A stretch of 64,000 nucleotides of DNA, taken from Agrocybe praecox (taxonomy: Eukaryota; Basidiomycota; Agaricomycetes; Agaricales; Agrocybaceae). The stretch spans positions 2,678,501 to 2,742,500 of the forward strand of contig OZ024848.1 of the NCBI GenBank assembly GCA_964017145.1. Direction: 5' to 3'. A model generated the notes under the pieces. That model saw nothing but the letters and a program-made list of their open reading frames with translations, was not told the DNA's origin and searched no databases. A program made the position numbers and the translations under genes. Shown here in pieces: positions 44,850 through 56,626 of the stretch; the first letter of the stretch is position 1; each line of letters opens with the position of its first letter.

Positions 44850-47079
44850 GTAGAATTCAGCTTACATGCCGAGTAAAGAATAGAATTCATTTAAAAACCC
44901 TTCCTCGCTTCTTCTCTTTGAGAAAAGGTTGCATCCCTAATTGTGCGAGCAGAAGGCAGAGGATATGTAAACACTCCACATCACTAATAGTAGCTGAACA
45001 GCATCTCCCCACGCTATCTCCTTCTGAAATTATTTGCCCATTCGCACGAAAAAACAGACCACCCTGCAACAGCGATAGTACAGCGCCATTACCCGCTCTT
45101 GGCGGTGGATTAGTCCAAGATGAAGCTGAATGGAGTGGCTGAGCTCGGAAGCGCGTCGAGCAGCCTCACACGATGGCGGTAGTGGTCTAAGGATGGAATA
45201 TATTCGCTGCATTAAGAGGTCATGTTGACGATAGAAAGTGTGGAGAGAAGTACTGAATAAGCACGCGCAGAAACCATTCTAGGTTTGCTCCGGGACCATA
45301 TAAGCAACGTGATAGAGGGTGAGACGTGATGTTTTCTATTTTGCCGTCCTACAAACTTACTTCGATTAAACCCTTTAGCAGACGCTCTTTACCCTAGATT
45401 TCTTGTAGTTCATTTGAAAAGCACAGATTCAGAGTACCGATGTCGAGTGGCGCGGTGGTGATATTACGAACGAGTATAGACGTGCTGTGATCTGTAAGTA
45501 CGAGGGCATCTCGCTTACTGGGAGAAAGGTTCGAGGAACGGTTCGGCGGACCTCGAACCACGAACCTCGAACTGAGTCTGTCGTAGTGACTCCCTGACTA
45601 CCGTGGGTGCTTCAAGCCGCTCAAGAGCAGGCCAGGATGAACTGGTAGGTTCCCGTTGGTTGAAAACATTTCTGAATTGAAATTTTATATGACAGCAATT
45701 GCCAACCCACTAGCCTTGACTTGTCAGTGTTGGGGCAAGCATCGCCGCTGAGGAGAAACTTAATGGACCTTGCAACAAGACCAAACCATGTGACACTTTC
45801 AAAGGTGGTTCGTGGTTCACCCAACAAGATGACCAGACAATAATCGCGGTTTGGAGGCCTGAGGTTCGAGGTTCAGCGAGTATTAATCCCAAAGAATGAG
45901 ACTTTCTGGTAAATACAATCATCATTTGATTTGGAACTGGTCCAGCAGTCGGCGCACAGAATTTCTCATTATTAACCTATTTCTCCCACTTTGATACACC
46001 TTAAGGAGATAGAATAGGACAGTCTGACGGTCTTGCATGCACCCTTACCCCTAATAAATGCAATTCTTCGATTCATTCTATTTCTGATGTTCCAGCCCCG
46101 GGCAATCTTTCAAATTGAACGGAATTCAATGGTATACATTTTCATTAGACCTTCATAAGAATAGTATCTGAAAATGTCAGAGCGCGTCATTGAACCGGGA
46201 ACCTTGTAAGGATCCGAGGATCCGGTACACCTTGCAAAAATTAGGCTATAGTACGTACATTTGATACAATCTGTTCCATACTATATAGCAGCCATCTCAA
46301 AAACTTACACTAATGCGAGCAACGAGAGGCTGAAATTTAAATCATTTTTCTCCCCCTCCTTGAATATATTTTGGACCAATTAATTAAAAATTTCACGCCA
46401 CTACACCTACAGTAGGACAGCCCATCAGAGCAGCATAGGGACTCGTTATGTGCTGAACAGTCCTTCTACATTGTCCTCAATTCGTCCTCAATGTTCCCGA
46501 GCAACGAGATGGATTTTGTAAAATATAGAAATACTTATTAATACTCCGCTAATATGAGATGTCTTGGGGCTCTTTAATATCAGGCGATGATACACATATA
46601 TAGCATACCATATCATTATGACAGGGTGTAGCCATTTAAAAACGAGTCTAATTGATATTTGAGGATGGCGGTACTTTCGAATTGCTTTGTAGGAGGTCAT
46701 TTTCTAAGTGCGCTTTCCCACGGTTGTCAATTATTGATTTGGACGCATCTCGCAGTATATTACAGAAAACCTTTTCTTATCTTCCGTTTTTGTTGACTAC
46801 ATGAGGTTATATGTATATTAAAAACCCAAAATTTTACTTTTGTATTATCAAAGCCAGGAAGTCCGTGTTATTTTGAGGGTGCAACCTGCCTCAGGCCGAT
46901 TAGATTAGATTGTACGGATGTGTGACCCTAACGCGTACATAGCACAATACAATCATCCTTTGACCACTACTGCCATCGTGGGAGGCTGCTCGACGCGCTT
47001 ACAGACCCAGCTACGCCATACAGCTGCATATTGGACTGCTCCAACGTTGAGGACGACTGACGGGACTGATCAGGCACCC
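44850..47079. other. Gene-free stretch left of the transposon
   Basis: About 2.2 kb without a supported gene. It contains CCTCGAACCACGAACCTCGA (about 45549) with partial inverted echoes at about 45805 and 45862, and the 46875-46945 segment shared with 41.03 kb. Confidence 0.3.
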
Positions 47080-47087
47080 GCACGAAC
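47080..47087. repeat. Target-site duplication, left copy (GCACGAAC)
   Basis: Eight bases identical to 60724-60731, directly abutting the outer ends of the terminal inverted repeats of the 13.6-kb element. Confidence 0.75.
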
Positions 47088-47181
47088 CAGCTAAGTACAC
47101 CACAGTGTACCATAAGATGTGAACCAGGGGTCGATCCAGTGTATCATAAGACACGGGTTCAAAGAATTCCTTGAACCGCTG
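47088..47181 (+). repeat. Left terminal inverted repeat of the KDZ element
   Basis: Compared with the reverse complement of 60630-60723 the inner part matches best: CCAGTGTA at 47136, TACGG/CACGG, CAAAG, and TTCCTTGAACC followed by CTG at the inner end. The outer part (TAAG-x-A-x-AC-x-ACA-x-TGTA) is less conserved. Both arms are the same length when the duplication is taken as the outer limit. Confidence 0.75.
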
Positions 47182-47220
47182 GTCGCGGTAGGGCTTAAAT
47201 AGGAAATGTTTGCTGCTGCT

Positions 47221-47438
47221 CAGCGCTCGGCGGCGGCGCTTACATATAATTAAAATTTACAAATATGCTCTCTCATTAGTATTGTCTTCAAGAGAACGTT
47301 ATACCTTTGATGTGCACACAACTGCCACTCAGCGCTCAACGGCGGCGCTTACATATAATTAAAATTTACAAATGTGTTGTCTCGTAGCATTGTATGTTGT
47401 GGAGGACATTATACCTTTGATGTGCACAGAAACTACAA
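47221..47438. repeat. Subterminal tandem duplication, period 109 bp
   Basis: CAGCGCTC at 47221 returns at 47330. Each copy holds CGGCGGCGCTTACATATAAT, AAAATTTACAAAT and ATACCTTTGATGTGCACA in the same order. It lies just inside the left terminal repeat, a place where DNA transposons commonly carry transposase-binding sites; that role is inferred. Confidence 0.8.
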
Positions 47439-47945
47439 TATACTTGCAGGAAACCTATACCATAGGTGCAGGGTTTCAGCGCCGCGCACCACTGTGTTTG
47501 CCACCACCTCAAACAATGGCGACCTATCATCTGTATGAGATCAAACGGGGATAATATTACAAAAATCATTCACTATGTGAGAACATAAATAAGCGCCGTG
47601 CGCTTCGCCGACAATCAAATTAGTAGTGATAATTCATGGATATGTAGCCAAATGGGGATAAAAGCACAAAAACACTGCTCATTGTGGACGCGGTATTGGC
47701 GCCGCTTTCCTCGCCGCTAGGCAAATGAGGAAACTTGACAGGTGCATGAAAAGCACAATAGGATAGGGGCACAGTTACTTATTTTAAGGGCGTTTCACAG
47801 TTAGATGTGAAAATTCAACCAAGCCCTAACAGAATTTTAAAAGGCTTTGTGTATCTAAAAATGATTATGATAAGTGCGCCAGCTCACACACCATAATTGA
47901 TATGAAAGAAAATAGGAGTCATTTATATATACTGCTATACATATA
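47439..47945. promoter_or_regulatory. Left non-coding part of the KDZ element
   Basis: No gene. GC-rich motifs of the GGCGCC/GCGCCG type recur at about 47480, 47594, 47698 and 47710 in otherwise AT-rich sequence. Confidence 0.4.
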
Positions 47946-49763
47946 TCATTCACTGTCTGAGTAACTAGAATGAGAATGGAGATTTTCCTCTTCGAATGCA
48001 TCATCAGGAACAAAACTAAAATCTGCAGCAGTGTAAGGTTGATGAATGGCGGCGCTCTGAGCGGCGCGTGTTGGAACCTGTATACTTCGAGCTGATAATA
48101 TGCCATCATCCCTATCGCCTCCAATTCCATTCTGGTCATCATCAGACAAAAGACTGACATCATCACTGCTATGGTCACTGAACATATCAGCAAGAGACAT
48201 GACAATGTCTTCATGTACGGATTGCAATGGTGAGGTGTCATTTGTCCCGCAAGAATCGATATCGCTGTCGTCGTCGTTATAAAGTGCCGCTAAACCTATC
48301 GATGGGTGGGGCTGTGGGCTATTGAGGGACGTCAGAGTAGGTGCTGAAATTTTGGGAGTGGCGCCATGTGCGGCGCTGTCAGGGGATGGAGTGTGTTGAT
48401 TGGATGTGCTGACACTCTTGGAACCCGCCACTCCAATATATACCCCGTTTGCGTCCCATAGTGTGTTGTTTTCAATCCAGAGTTTATCCATTTTCTCTCG
48501 CTGTTCTGGATGTCTTGATAAATAGTTTACCCTAGCATTAACATCACTGGGCAATTTAAGCAAAGACCTATTTGGGTGAAACTTAGCACTTCGGGCAGGA
48601 ATATTGTTGTCGGGAATGGAGGCGCTGGCGCTGGCGGCGCAATTGGCGGCGCCGTCATTCATGTTTGACTGAATGTCATTTGGTTGTCCACCAACTGTGT
48701 CGATACCAGACATTGTTTCCCATTCATGTGTTGTATTGTAACCCGTATGCAATTCTTGAAGTGGTTTATGAACCAAGGCAAGAACATCCGGTTTCGTCAA
48801 GAAGGTGCCATAAGACCATTGCTGTTCTGCCGGGATTTGAGCCTTTCCAGCATTCAACAGGCCTTTGCTCTTTTGCGCAATGGCCAACGCAACGGTCCCT
48901 TTCTGTCCTTTAGGAATGGGCCCAGGTACTGGTGTGTCAACTGTTTCCTTATGCATGATGGCATCCAGCAGCAGATATAATGTAGCGGTGCGGCGAGCGG
49001 CGATCTGAACCTTTCCTTCGCTTAGACGGCGATACCCATTAACCAAGTTATACAAATCCTTAAGCTGCTGGGTTGAGTTTGCTGCCATGATTTGGTATGG
49101 GTTCCTCGAGAAGGCGGCGCCCCCAACGGCGCCGGAAGCGGCGCGTGAAGATGTTCCACTGGCGATCTGGGGATTGGGAACTATATAGATAGGTATCTTG
49201 GGCCGTTGTTCTTCTTGAAGTTCCTTCTCGTAATGTTCCACACATTCAAAAATATTTTCGAAAGTGAGCAACCAACTTTTACTGGGTTGCCTTGCTGCAG
49301 TCCACCATTGTAGGTGAAAATTATGGACCACCTTCCCAAAGCCTTCTCCAGTTCCAGCTTCAATCATCTGGATAAAGTCTGCTTCAAAAGGCACGGGCAA
49401 ACATTCCTCTTGTAACATCAATAACCCATCGACCAGGGAGCGAATAACAAGCGGTATATCGACAACTCGTGACACTGCAGTCATGATCCCTATAAATGAG
49501 GTAATCACATACTTCAAGATGTTAATTTTATGTATGCCCTCCAAGATTAAAATATAACGTACAAGCTCGCTTTGTAGATATAGTTGCATCCACTTGCAAT
49601 TCTCTGGTGCAGCCAATAGAATAGCTGCAACAATGGAGCGACAACGTGCTTCACAGTAGTAGATGGAATCTTGCACATCTTGATACGTTTCTTCATCGCC
49701 TATTCCACTTTGGTGCTGCAAATTAAATGGTGTAAAGGGTCGAAGAACACGCTTGCGAGGCAT
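47946..49763 (-). CDS. KDZ element companion protein A, 605 aa
   Basis: A single uninterrupted frame of 605 codons starting MPRKRVLRPFTPFNLQ and ending in a Ser/Asp-rich tail (HSHSSYSDSE). Residues 30-190 look folded and helical (CKWMQLYLQSELVRYILILE, then VVHNFHLQWWTAARQPSKSW). The segment at about 225-290 has a conserved-looking helical stretch (QQLKDLYNLVNGYRRLSEGK). The last 250 residues are disordered and acidic with Ala runs caused by GGCGCC-type motifs in the DNA. No domain is recognised and no catalytic motif seen. It follows the transposase on the same strand with only 107 bp between them. A role as accessory DNA-binding or assembly factor is a guess. Confidence 0.75.
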   Translation of the reverse strand: MPRKRVLRPFTPFNLQHQSGIGDEETYQDVQDSIYYCEARCRSIVAAILLAAPENCKWMQLYLQSELVRYILILEGIHKINILKYVITSFIGIMTAVSRVVDIPLVIRSLVDGLLMLQEECLPVPFEADFIQMIEAGTGEGFGKVVHNFHLQWWTAARQPSKSWLLTFENIFECVEHYEKELQEEQRPKIPIYIVPNPQIASGTSSRAASGAVGGAAFSRNPYQIMAANSTQQLKDLYNLVNGYRRLSEGKVQIAARRTATLYLLLDAIMHKETVDTPVPGPIPKGQKGTVALAIAQKSKGLLNAGKAQIPAEQQWSYGTFLTKPDVLALVHKPLQELHTGYNTTHEWETMSGIDTVGGQPNDIQSNMNDGAANCAASASASIPDNNIPARSAKFHPNRSLLKLPSDVNARVNYLSRHPEQREKMDKLWIENNTLWDANGVYIGVAGSKSVSTSNQHTPSPDSAAHGATPKISAPTLTSLNSPQPHPSIGLAALYNDDDSDIDSCGTNDTSPLQSVHEDIVMSLADMFSDHSSDDVSLLSDDDQNGIGGDRDDGILSARSIQVPTRAAQSAAIHQPYTAADFSFVPDDAFEEENLHSHSSYSDSE

Positions 49764-49870
49764 TTTAAACAGACAAAGGACAAAGTAACACAGGAAGCAA
49801 AGAGATGTGAGATGTGGGAATGTGCCAAAAAAAAAAAAGTTTATTATATGTGATCAATTTGATATACTTA

Positions 49871-52800
49871 TTACAAAGGTGATACATAATTCTTATTGGT
49901 GGACCGGAACTCCCGATCGGATAATATGGCAAGCGCACGCCACGTGGTAGCTTGGCGATCAGCGTATGCAAGTCCTCCTGGATGAGTGGCACCACTGGCG
50001 GCGCCCTCCGCCGCATATCTCTTCCATGTCCGACTCTTGTTCAAAAAGGAGCGTACTGTCCATTGCATTTCATATGTAAGCAAGAGTCGCTCTTCTCGCC
50101 ATCTATCTGCTTGAGCCCGTGCGCGCAGCCAATGAACACGCTTGACTACCTCTTGTTAGGTCATATTCAGGAGTCATTACATTGAAGAATAACTTACATT
50201 CCATAACAGTTGCGGGGTCTTGAATCTCTTCGTCGCCTTGCGGCGCGTCTGCCGGCGCTCGCGAAGGAAGAATACGAGTCCGTACACTCTGCCATATCCA
50301 TGATAGTTGTATTTGGGTTGAACCAGGAGTGTTAGGGTCGAGGAGTGCTGTACTTGATTTGATGTCATCCTTGGTGAGGACTCTGAATTTGTCTTCCATT
50401 AAGGATGTGTCGGCGCCCAACATAATCATTTTGCTGCGGCACATATTGTACACGGAGGAGTGAATAGCAATCTGGTGATTAATTTGTCGAATTAAGTTGC
50501 GAGATCGGAGTTTCATATGTTTCCGTCCAATGCGAATAACGCCGGTATATTGAAAGGACTTTTCCGCAATTAAATCCCTAAGATGGTTGAGCTCACTAGA
50601 TGCCTGCTTCTGCCTAGTACAAAGCTCATGTTTTGCCAACCTAGCATCAGCATTCAAATTTGACGGGATAATAAGTCTTCGATTTTCAGGATAAGTAACG
50701 TCTTCAAAAATGGGCATCTGTAAACCTGGATTGCTGGTAGGGGAATCATCATTATCGTCCTCGGCGCCGCTCTCGTCGGCGACATCTTCCCACTGAAAGA
50801 TGAAATCGTTTGTCGCATTTGTGTCCGCTGTTGTGTGAATCTCGGTGATACCTGCTTGTTCCTGCAATTGGGCTAGTTTCAGGAGCAAGCCTTGCAATGT
50901 TAAGCGGGTTGCCTCTATCTTGTGTCGTAACTCCTCTCTTGGTTGTTTTGTATATAGACGGTTTGACAATTTGATTTCCGCCCTAACAAAACTTAGCATA
51001 ACATTATTGAATATAGTTTTGTGTGACTTACTGAGTTCTCTCCACAACAATAACAAGGTCAAAATATGCTTCAACAGCGTTGGTGGAGGCATCGGTAGGA
51101 ATCGGCGCCTCTTGCGGCGCACCAGCGCTTACAACCCTGGCCATGTAGATATCCATTGCTGCGGGATTGATGTGCCTGGTATTCTCGGCATGTACAACCT
51201 CGCGCCGCCATTCTGTAAGGATTTCTTCACTGACTGTGTTGGACTGCTTCTCATAATCCTCGTTCCGGTTCTGGCAAGTGAGGTCTGCATTTTTGAATTT
51301 TTTGCAAAGGGTAATTATCATTGCAAGGATCTTCTTGTGGTCTGAATCACAGGCATGGTCATCCAGCATTTCAGCACGATGTGCCAAGGTTGCTGTTCGT
51401 GCAGAGTGTGAGATAGCATTGAGAATAGACCATAGTGACTCCAATATTTCGCCATCACATATGGCGGCGCCTTGAATGAAACTTGTTGCAAACCGAAAGA
51501 AGCATTCGTCCTTGTGAGCATGTACATGAAAGAGACCGATTGCACTTTCAACTGTTAAGCCTTCTGGTAACTTCGCTCCAATGCGTTCCACAAGATGCAC
51601 AAAATATTGGCAAGCGATGTCGTATATAAGCAAAACTCCTTGCTGTGGATGGACATTTTTAATCGCTTCAAGAAGTGCAAAGTCGACATTCTTTTGTTGT
51701 TCACCATGATATAGATCAACGAGGGAGCCAGGGCAGTAGCATCCATGTCGAGCGCAAGCCATAGCTACCTTTCCTGTTACATCGCAAACCTTGGATGCAA
51801 GCAGAGCATTCATAATTGCTCGAAAGGTATTTTCACATGGTGCTTTCTGTGGACAATAACATCAATACTGCGGCGCCCACTGCCCCACAAGCCGCGGCGC
51901 TTTATAGAATGGTAACTTACTGTGAAGCGTTCAAGAGCAGTCTTTAAAAATGCCCAATATTTTGAACGTTTAGGGTCCATTCCAGACCCTTCTGAAAGCC
52001 ATACATCTTGCGAAGGTGATTTGGCTTTTACATGGTCCGCCTTGAAATTTCCATCGGCCACAAGAACGCGTTTGTAAACCCATGCGTGTTCATCTTCTTG
52101 CCAATTATCAGCGACATTCTTGTTTTTTGCATCTGTCTGGGGACATGCCACACAGAAAATTGCTAGTTCGCCGTCTTGCACATGTGCTACATCTTTGCCA
52201 TGACATCCATATCCTGCCCATTTAAGCTTTTTCATCCAACGCCACAGTCGTGTCATCCTTCTGAATACTGAATAAAGGTCCAACACTTGCGCCGGTGCCA
52301 TCGGCGCTGTTTGGCGGCGCAAGAGATTGTAAAAGTGATAAGCAGAGGCCTTTAGTTCAAGATTGCTAAGGCGATAATAATCAAGAACATGGGTCGTGAA
52401 AATGGTTTTCACTTGTTGGAAACTGGAGGGAACCAAGCGGTTATATAGGAGGTCGATTGTCAGTTGTCTCTCTCCATGGCAAAGGCAATGGACCATGGCA
52501 AGATTGTGTAGACCATTGGTATGCACAACACGAACATATCTGTTATAAAACATATCGCGTGTGGGTCGTTTACCGCGTTGACTATCTTCATGAAGAACTT
52601 GATCAAGTTCGTCCACAGCATTTGTTTCTGGTCCTAAGTATTGTGGAAGTGCTTGTACAGCTTCATCTGCCTGATCAAAGGTATCATCCCCATCTTCCAT
52701 TACATTTGTAGCGCCTGCGGGTTGAGGGGGGGCGCTCTCGGCGGCGCCGTTGTCCTCTGTTACTGGTATGATGTTGTTTTTCAACTGGTTGGCGAGATGA

Positions 52801-53719
52801 AGTTTCTCCAGATATTGGTCAAATGCCTCATCTCCGTCATCAAATGTTTGTTGGTCCGGTTCATTCAAAATATCTTGAGGAGTATATGTTGCCGTTGTTG
52901 GAATAATATCGTCAGTGTTGTCAACATCCATGGCGCCGCCTGCCCCGCCGCCTACTTGATCTGCATATATTGCCCGCAGCCGTTCCTGCTCTATTGTGTC
53001 TTTTGTCTTTTCCTGCTCCTCCAAGTAGATCATATTGAGCTGCAGGCTGGCACAGACAGCTTTGTCTTTTTGATGTTTTACCAATAGATATGTTCCAACT
53101 TCCCATAACTCTGCAGGGCGAAAGTGTCCACCAGACCAGCGCTGAATCTTGTGAAAGGGATTTTCACAGTGAGCATGGCGCATACACTCACGACACATCA
53201 CACTTCCTAAGCTACAGTCCTTGCAACGCCAGACTGCGGTATTTCCGTTCGTACATTTGCCACAGGTAAAATCTTCCTTTGTCTGTGATTCACGACTCAG
53301 TAATCCAAGCAACAGATCGTCAATTCGGTCCACAAATTCCCGAATATAATGATGTTGTGTCTAAAATTAGTTAATAGGCGCCCACTCATCAAATAACATT
53401 TTCGCACCTTCCGCGTCCGTTTCTCAGCTATTTGGGGGTCTTCAAGGTTGGAAGTCATACCGTCCGACATGTTACCATCATTATCAAAACCATTTGAATG
53501 GTTGTTGTTGTGAATATTATCATTATCTGAGTCTGAATCAGACTCAGATGCCCTTTCTACACGTGTGAACAAAGGTTGGAACACAGTCTTCGAAGTTTGC
53601 TTGCCATTCCTTCTGGCATATGTTGTTCGACGGACCCGTAGAACTGATTGTGCTTCTAAATCTGTTTGCTCGACACGCCTCCGAGCCTGCCGGTGTTTTT
53701 TTGACTGTCCGGGTGCCAT
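49871..53719 (-). CDS. KDZ transposase with CxC2-like cysteine cluster, 1208 aa
   Basis: Five exons, 53408-53719, 51921-53360, 51032-51846, 50198-50982 and 49871-50145, fit GT..AG introns and phases exactly, giving 1209 codons. After a basic N-terminus and an acidic linker, residues about 137-190 hold the Cys/His cluster CGKC...WRCKDCSLGSVMCREC, the CxC2-type zinc-binding module known from KDZ transposases. The RNase-H-like core has D540 in VADGNF, D660 in LIYDIACQY and E717/E720 in CDGEILESLW, with the FHVHAHKDEC and ARHGCYCPGS blocks between. A helical C-terminal part (RVHWLRARAQADRW) matches the family end. It should cut and join the element ends in the nucleus. No missing catalytic residue, stop or shift is seen. 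An upstream in-frame ATG near 53785 exists; I prefer MAPGQSKKH. Confidence 0.88.
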
Positions 53720-53926
53720 TAGGTTGTTTGACGAAGAATGTAGAAGAAGGATGAAACAGATGAGCTCCACTGTTTTGGGCATAGTAATGAAAATTTCACC
53801 CTCCCTTAATATGTATCCAGATGTTTCCAGATGTTTTTGTTTATTTTTCATGTGCCACACTTTTTAGGGGATACATAATTTATATACCTCAACCACAATC
53901 TCCTTCTGCTACTCATATCCCCAGAC
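53720..53926. promoter_or_regulatory. Divergent promoter between transposase and companion C
   Basis: A 207-bp gap separates the two opposite start codons. A TATA-like TTATATA lies at about 53880, upstream of gene C. ATGTATCCAGATGTTTCCAG at about 53810 holds the direct repeat CCAGATGTTT. The short distance suggests joint control of transposase and companion C. Confidence 0.5.
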
Positions 53927-56380
53927 ATGACTGACTTCGACCCCGAACTATACATAAACTCCTCGCGAACCAAGGCGCCCAAATATGATGAGGAGGAATT
54001 GGCTATCATTTTGCCATACAAGACAAAGTACTTGGAAGCACCAACAGCAGCTGAAAGGCGTCATATTATTGTTGGAGAGCTTTGCGTTGAACTTTTTAAT
54101 TTTTGGGTCCTGTCCCGTGGTGCTTCGTTTAACTCTTTTGAGAAACAACACAAAGTTGAGGTGAGGCGCTAAGCGTGTTATTCTCATCCTTACAACAGCA
54201 TGCTAATTTACTTGATTCTTTCAGGATCTACTTTCTTATGTACGCAATACGTGGAGGCTCCAGAAATCCACGGACGAGTCACAACCATCATTCATTGTGA
54301 AGAAATCTGACATTATATGGCAACAAAAAAACAACGAAGTCTTTGCGGAAATTGCGCAGCTTATGGGATTGGAGACTGCTGATAGTAAAACAGAAGGATG
54401 GTTTGCCTACCGATCCAGAGCGATTGGGAGGGTCATATCGAGGCTCACGCCCCAGGAGGAGAGGGCAATTGACAAAGAGATAGAACGTAGAAAGAAGGAT
54501 GGAAATCCAGAACATATAAAACGCAAGTGGGTCATCTAATCCCTCAAATGCGCAATCATGGGTGGCACCTGCGGCGCCGCCTGGTATTACCCAGTCCTAG
54601 TTATTAATGTAACTCTCTCAGGTTAGCTAAGAAATTTATTTATAAACGTCTTGATCATGCTGCAAGACGCAATTATCTTGAAATGGGACTACTGTCCTTA
54701 AATTTTGTGTTATCAAAAAGTGAAAATGGAACATGGGGCATTCAAGTGTGAGCAATCTTCTTTGCTATGCCTTTGAATTAGGACTCATGGGAACTAGGCA
54801 TGATAATATGGCCAGCCTCCTTGGTGTAAAAGCTGATACCTTTGAGCAAGAGAATGAGGAGATGGTCGGCGATTGGCATCGGCACATTTTTGCTTACGTT
54901 GAACATCTTTTGGAGCGGAGGGATGGTGTGAAGGCGAGGTTCAACTATCAGGCCACCGAATTATATGCAAGATATATCGAAATGGACCGACCGACAGGTT
55001 TTCCGAAAATTACCTCCATTCTTCATACTAGTGGAAAGGTATCGAAAACAGATTTTGAAGCTGTTTTTCGCAAGTATCTTGCAATTCATTATGGTAAGTC
55101 TTACTTTTCCGGATGGGTGCCGCACCAAGCGCCGCCTCCTGTGCAATACCTTACCTTCTATTGTAGAAATGGCATCTGGCCGCAATCAACCTGTGCCCTA
55201 TGGACTCATTGTAGAAGATCAAAAACAGTTCTTTGACAAGCGGTACTTGCCCAAGAACTGGTCATTCAAAGACCCCAGGAGTCTCACACTGGATGAGATG
55301 AAAAGATTCTTTGATCACATTTGGGAACGTCAGCAAACATTTTCTTTGGAGCAGGTCTTTCGATTCAAAAGGGTCACTACAAGGCGGCGCAAAGGAATGT
55401 TGATGGAGGCGCCATATCCTAACAAAGATGAGATTGAAGAAGAAGAAAGTGAGTTCATTGCCCCAGACCGCAATGCTCCCGAAAAATCAAACAGCGAAGC
55501 ATCGAAACGGAAATCCCGTGAGGCCCCAGGCCCTCATGAACAGATGTTAGATATGAGTGGCCTTTATACTATGCCTACCCCTACAGATCCATCTCTTTCT
55601 GCCACCTCTTCCTCCGACGAAATGATAGTATCTGACAATATGTTATTGCCGGAGGCGCCGCCACGGTCGCCGCCAGTATCTCCTGTTATTCCGGATATCG
55701 ACATGAACAGAGGCAATGTCCAGAACAGCACTGCCATGCATGATTCTGTTATCGCGGATATCGACATGAACACAGACGATGGTTTTCAACTTCAGAACTG
55801 CACTGGGATGCATGATTCTATTGGTGGGCCGCACAACCAAGTTGCAGCCCAGGACATTATTATTGATCCAATTCTACTCAAAGAACGTCAAATGGCATCC
55901 TCAGCCACCTCTCCGGCGCCCCTGGCGCCGCCAACTGGTCAATTGCCATTGCTTGTACAAGATCAAATTGCATCTGTTAGGACAACTACACACTGCCATC
56001 AACATGAAGATACTCAACAAAGACCACCCGACTCACAAATGCGTTCCCACCATTTGATCAACTCACCAACAAACATGAACTCTTCATTGATCAACAGTAA
56101 CGGCCTTCCCTCAATCTATTCATCGCCTAATGAACTTCTTTCTCAAAGGATGTCGCCACTCCTAGGTTTACCAGTTACAAACAGTGGTCATGCGTTGGCG
56201 GCGCTCCAGACGGCGCCTCAGATGGCGCATCTTCATAATGAAGATCCACATTTGCCTTCAAACGTGAAACATAAGCAGGGCAGAAAAAGACTCGGGCCAG
56301 ATGACCAAGCTCTTGAAGAAGCAGCAAGATGGCAGGTATCTGAGAAACGTATAAGAAAGCCTCGGCGAAGAGAGGTTTAA
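53927..56380 (+). CDS. KDZ element companion protein C, 719 aa
   Basis: Exons 53927-54160, 54225-54526, 54622-54719, 54782-55093 and 55167-56380 join in phase to 720 codons. The third intron (54720-54781) was chosen because it alone keeps the frame. The N-terminal 330 residues look folded: KYDEEELAIILPYKTKYLEA with TAAERRHIIVGELCVELFNF; RLTPQEERAIDKEIERRK; GWFAYRSRAIGRVISRL; and MGTRHDNMASLLGVKADTFE. The C-terminal 390 residues are Ser/Pro/Asn-rich, with two copies of a segment around IADIDMN/IPDIDMN and AMHDS, and a basic end (KRIRKPRRREV). It contains no motif I recognise. Its position opposite the transposase suggests a conserved partner of this transposon type; the function is open. Confidence 0.78.
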
Positions 56381-56626
56381 TAAATATCTCTTATATTGCT
56401 TAAGTTGTATCACTTGATTCTTATCTTACATTACTGAAGTTGAATCATTTGATTCTTTCTATGCACTTACTCTTGTATGATCAATACATTAGTTGTGTAG
56501 AATGTTCCAAGTAATGAGCACAAGAATAAGTTTAATAAAATTTCAAGTAGGTGTGTACTAGCTAGTACACACCAAGATCACAAGACAAATATTTACATAA
56601 ATATCAAAAAAAAAAAGCCACCGCCT
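56381..56626. terminator. Convergent 3' region between companions C and D
   Basis: 246 bp between two stop codons facing each other. AATAAA-like AATAAAATTTC at about 56533 and an A-run at 56607-56617 fit poly(A) signals for either gene. The 14-bp palindrome-like GTACTAGCTAGTAC lies at about 56556. Confidence 0.45.

Noticed and set aside
45540..45890. Possible inverted-repeat element built on CGAACCACGAACCTCGA
   Set aside because: The echoes at 45805 and 45862 are short and split; no consistent ends or duplication.
47080..47087. Alternative, more inward element ends at the better-conserved CCAGTGTA block
   Set aside because: No direct repeat flanks that block, whereas GCACGAAC flanks the outer limits exactly and makes the two arms equal in length.
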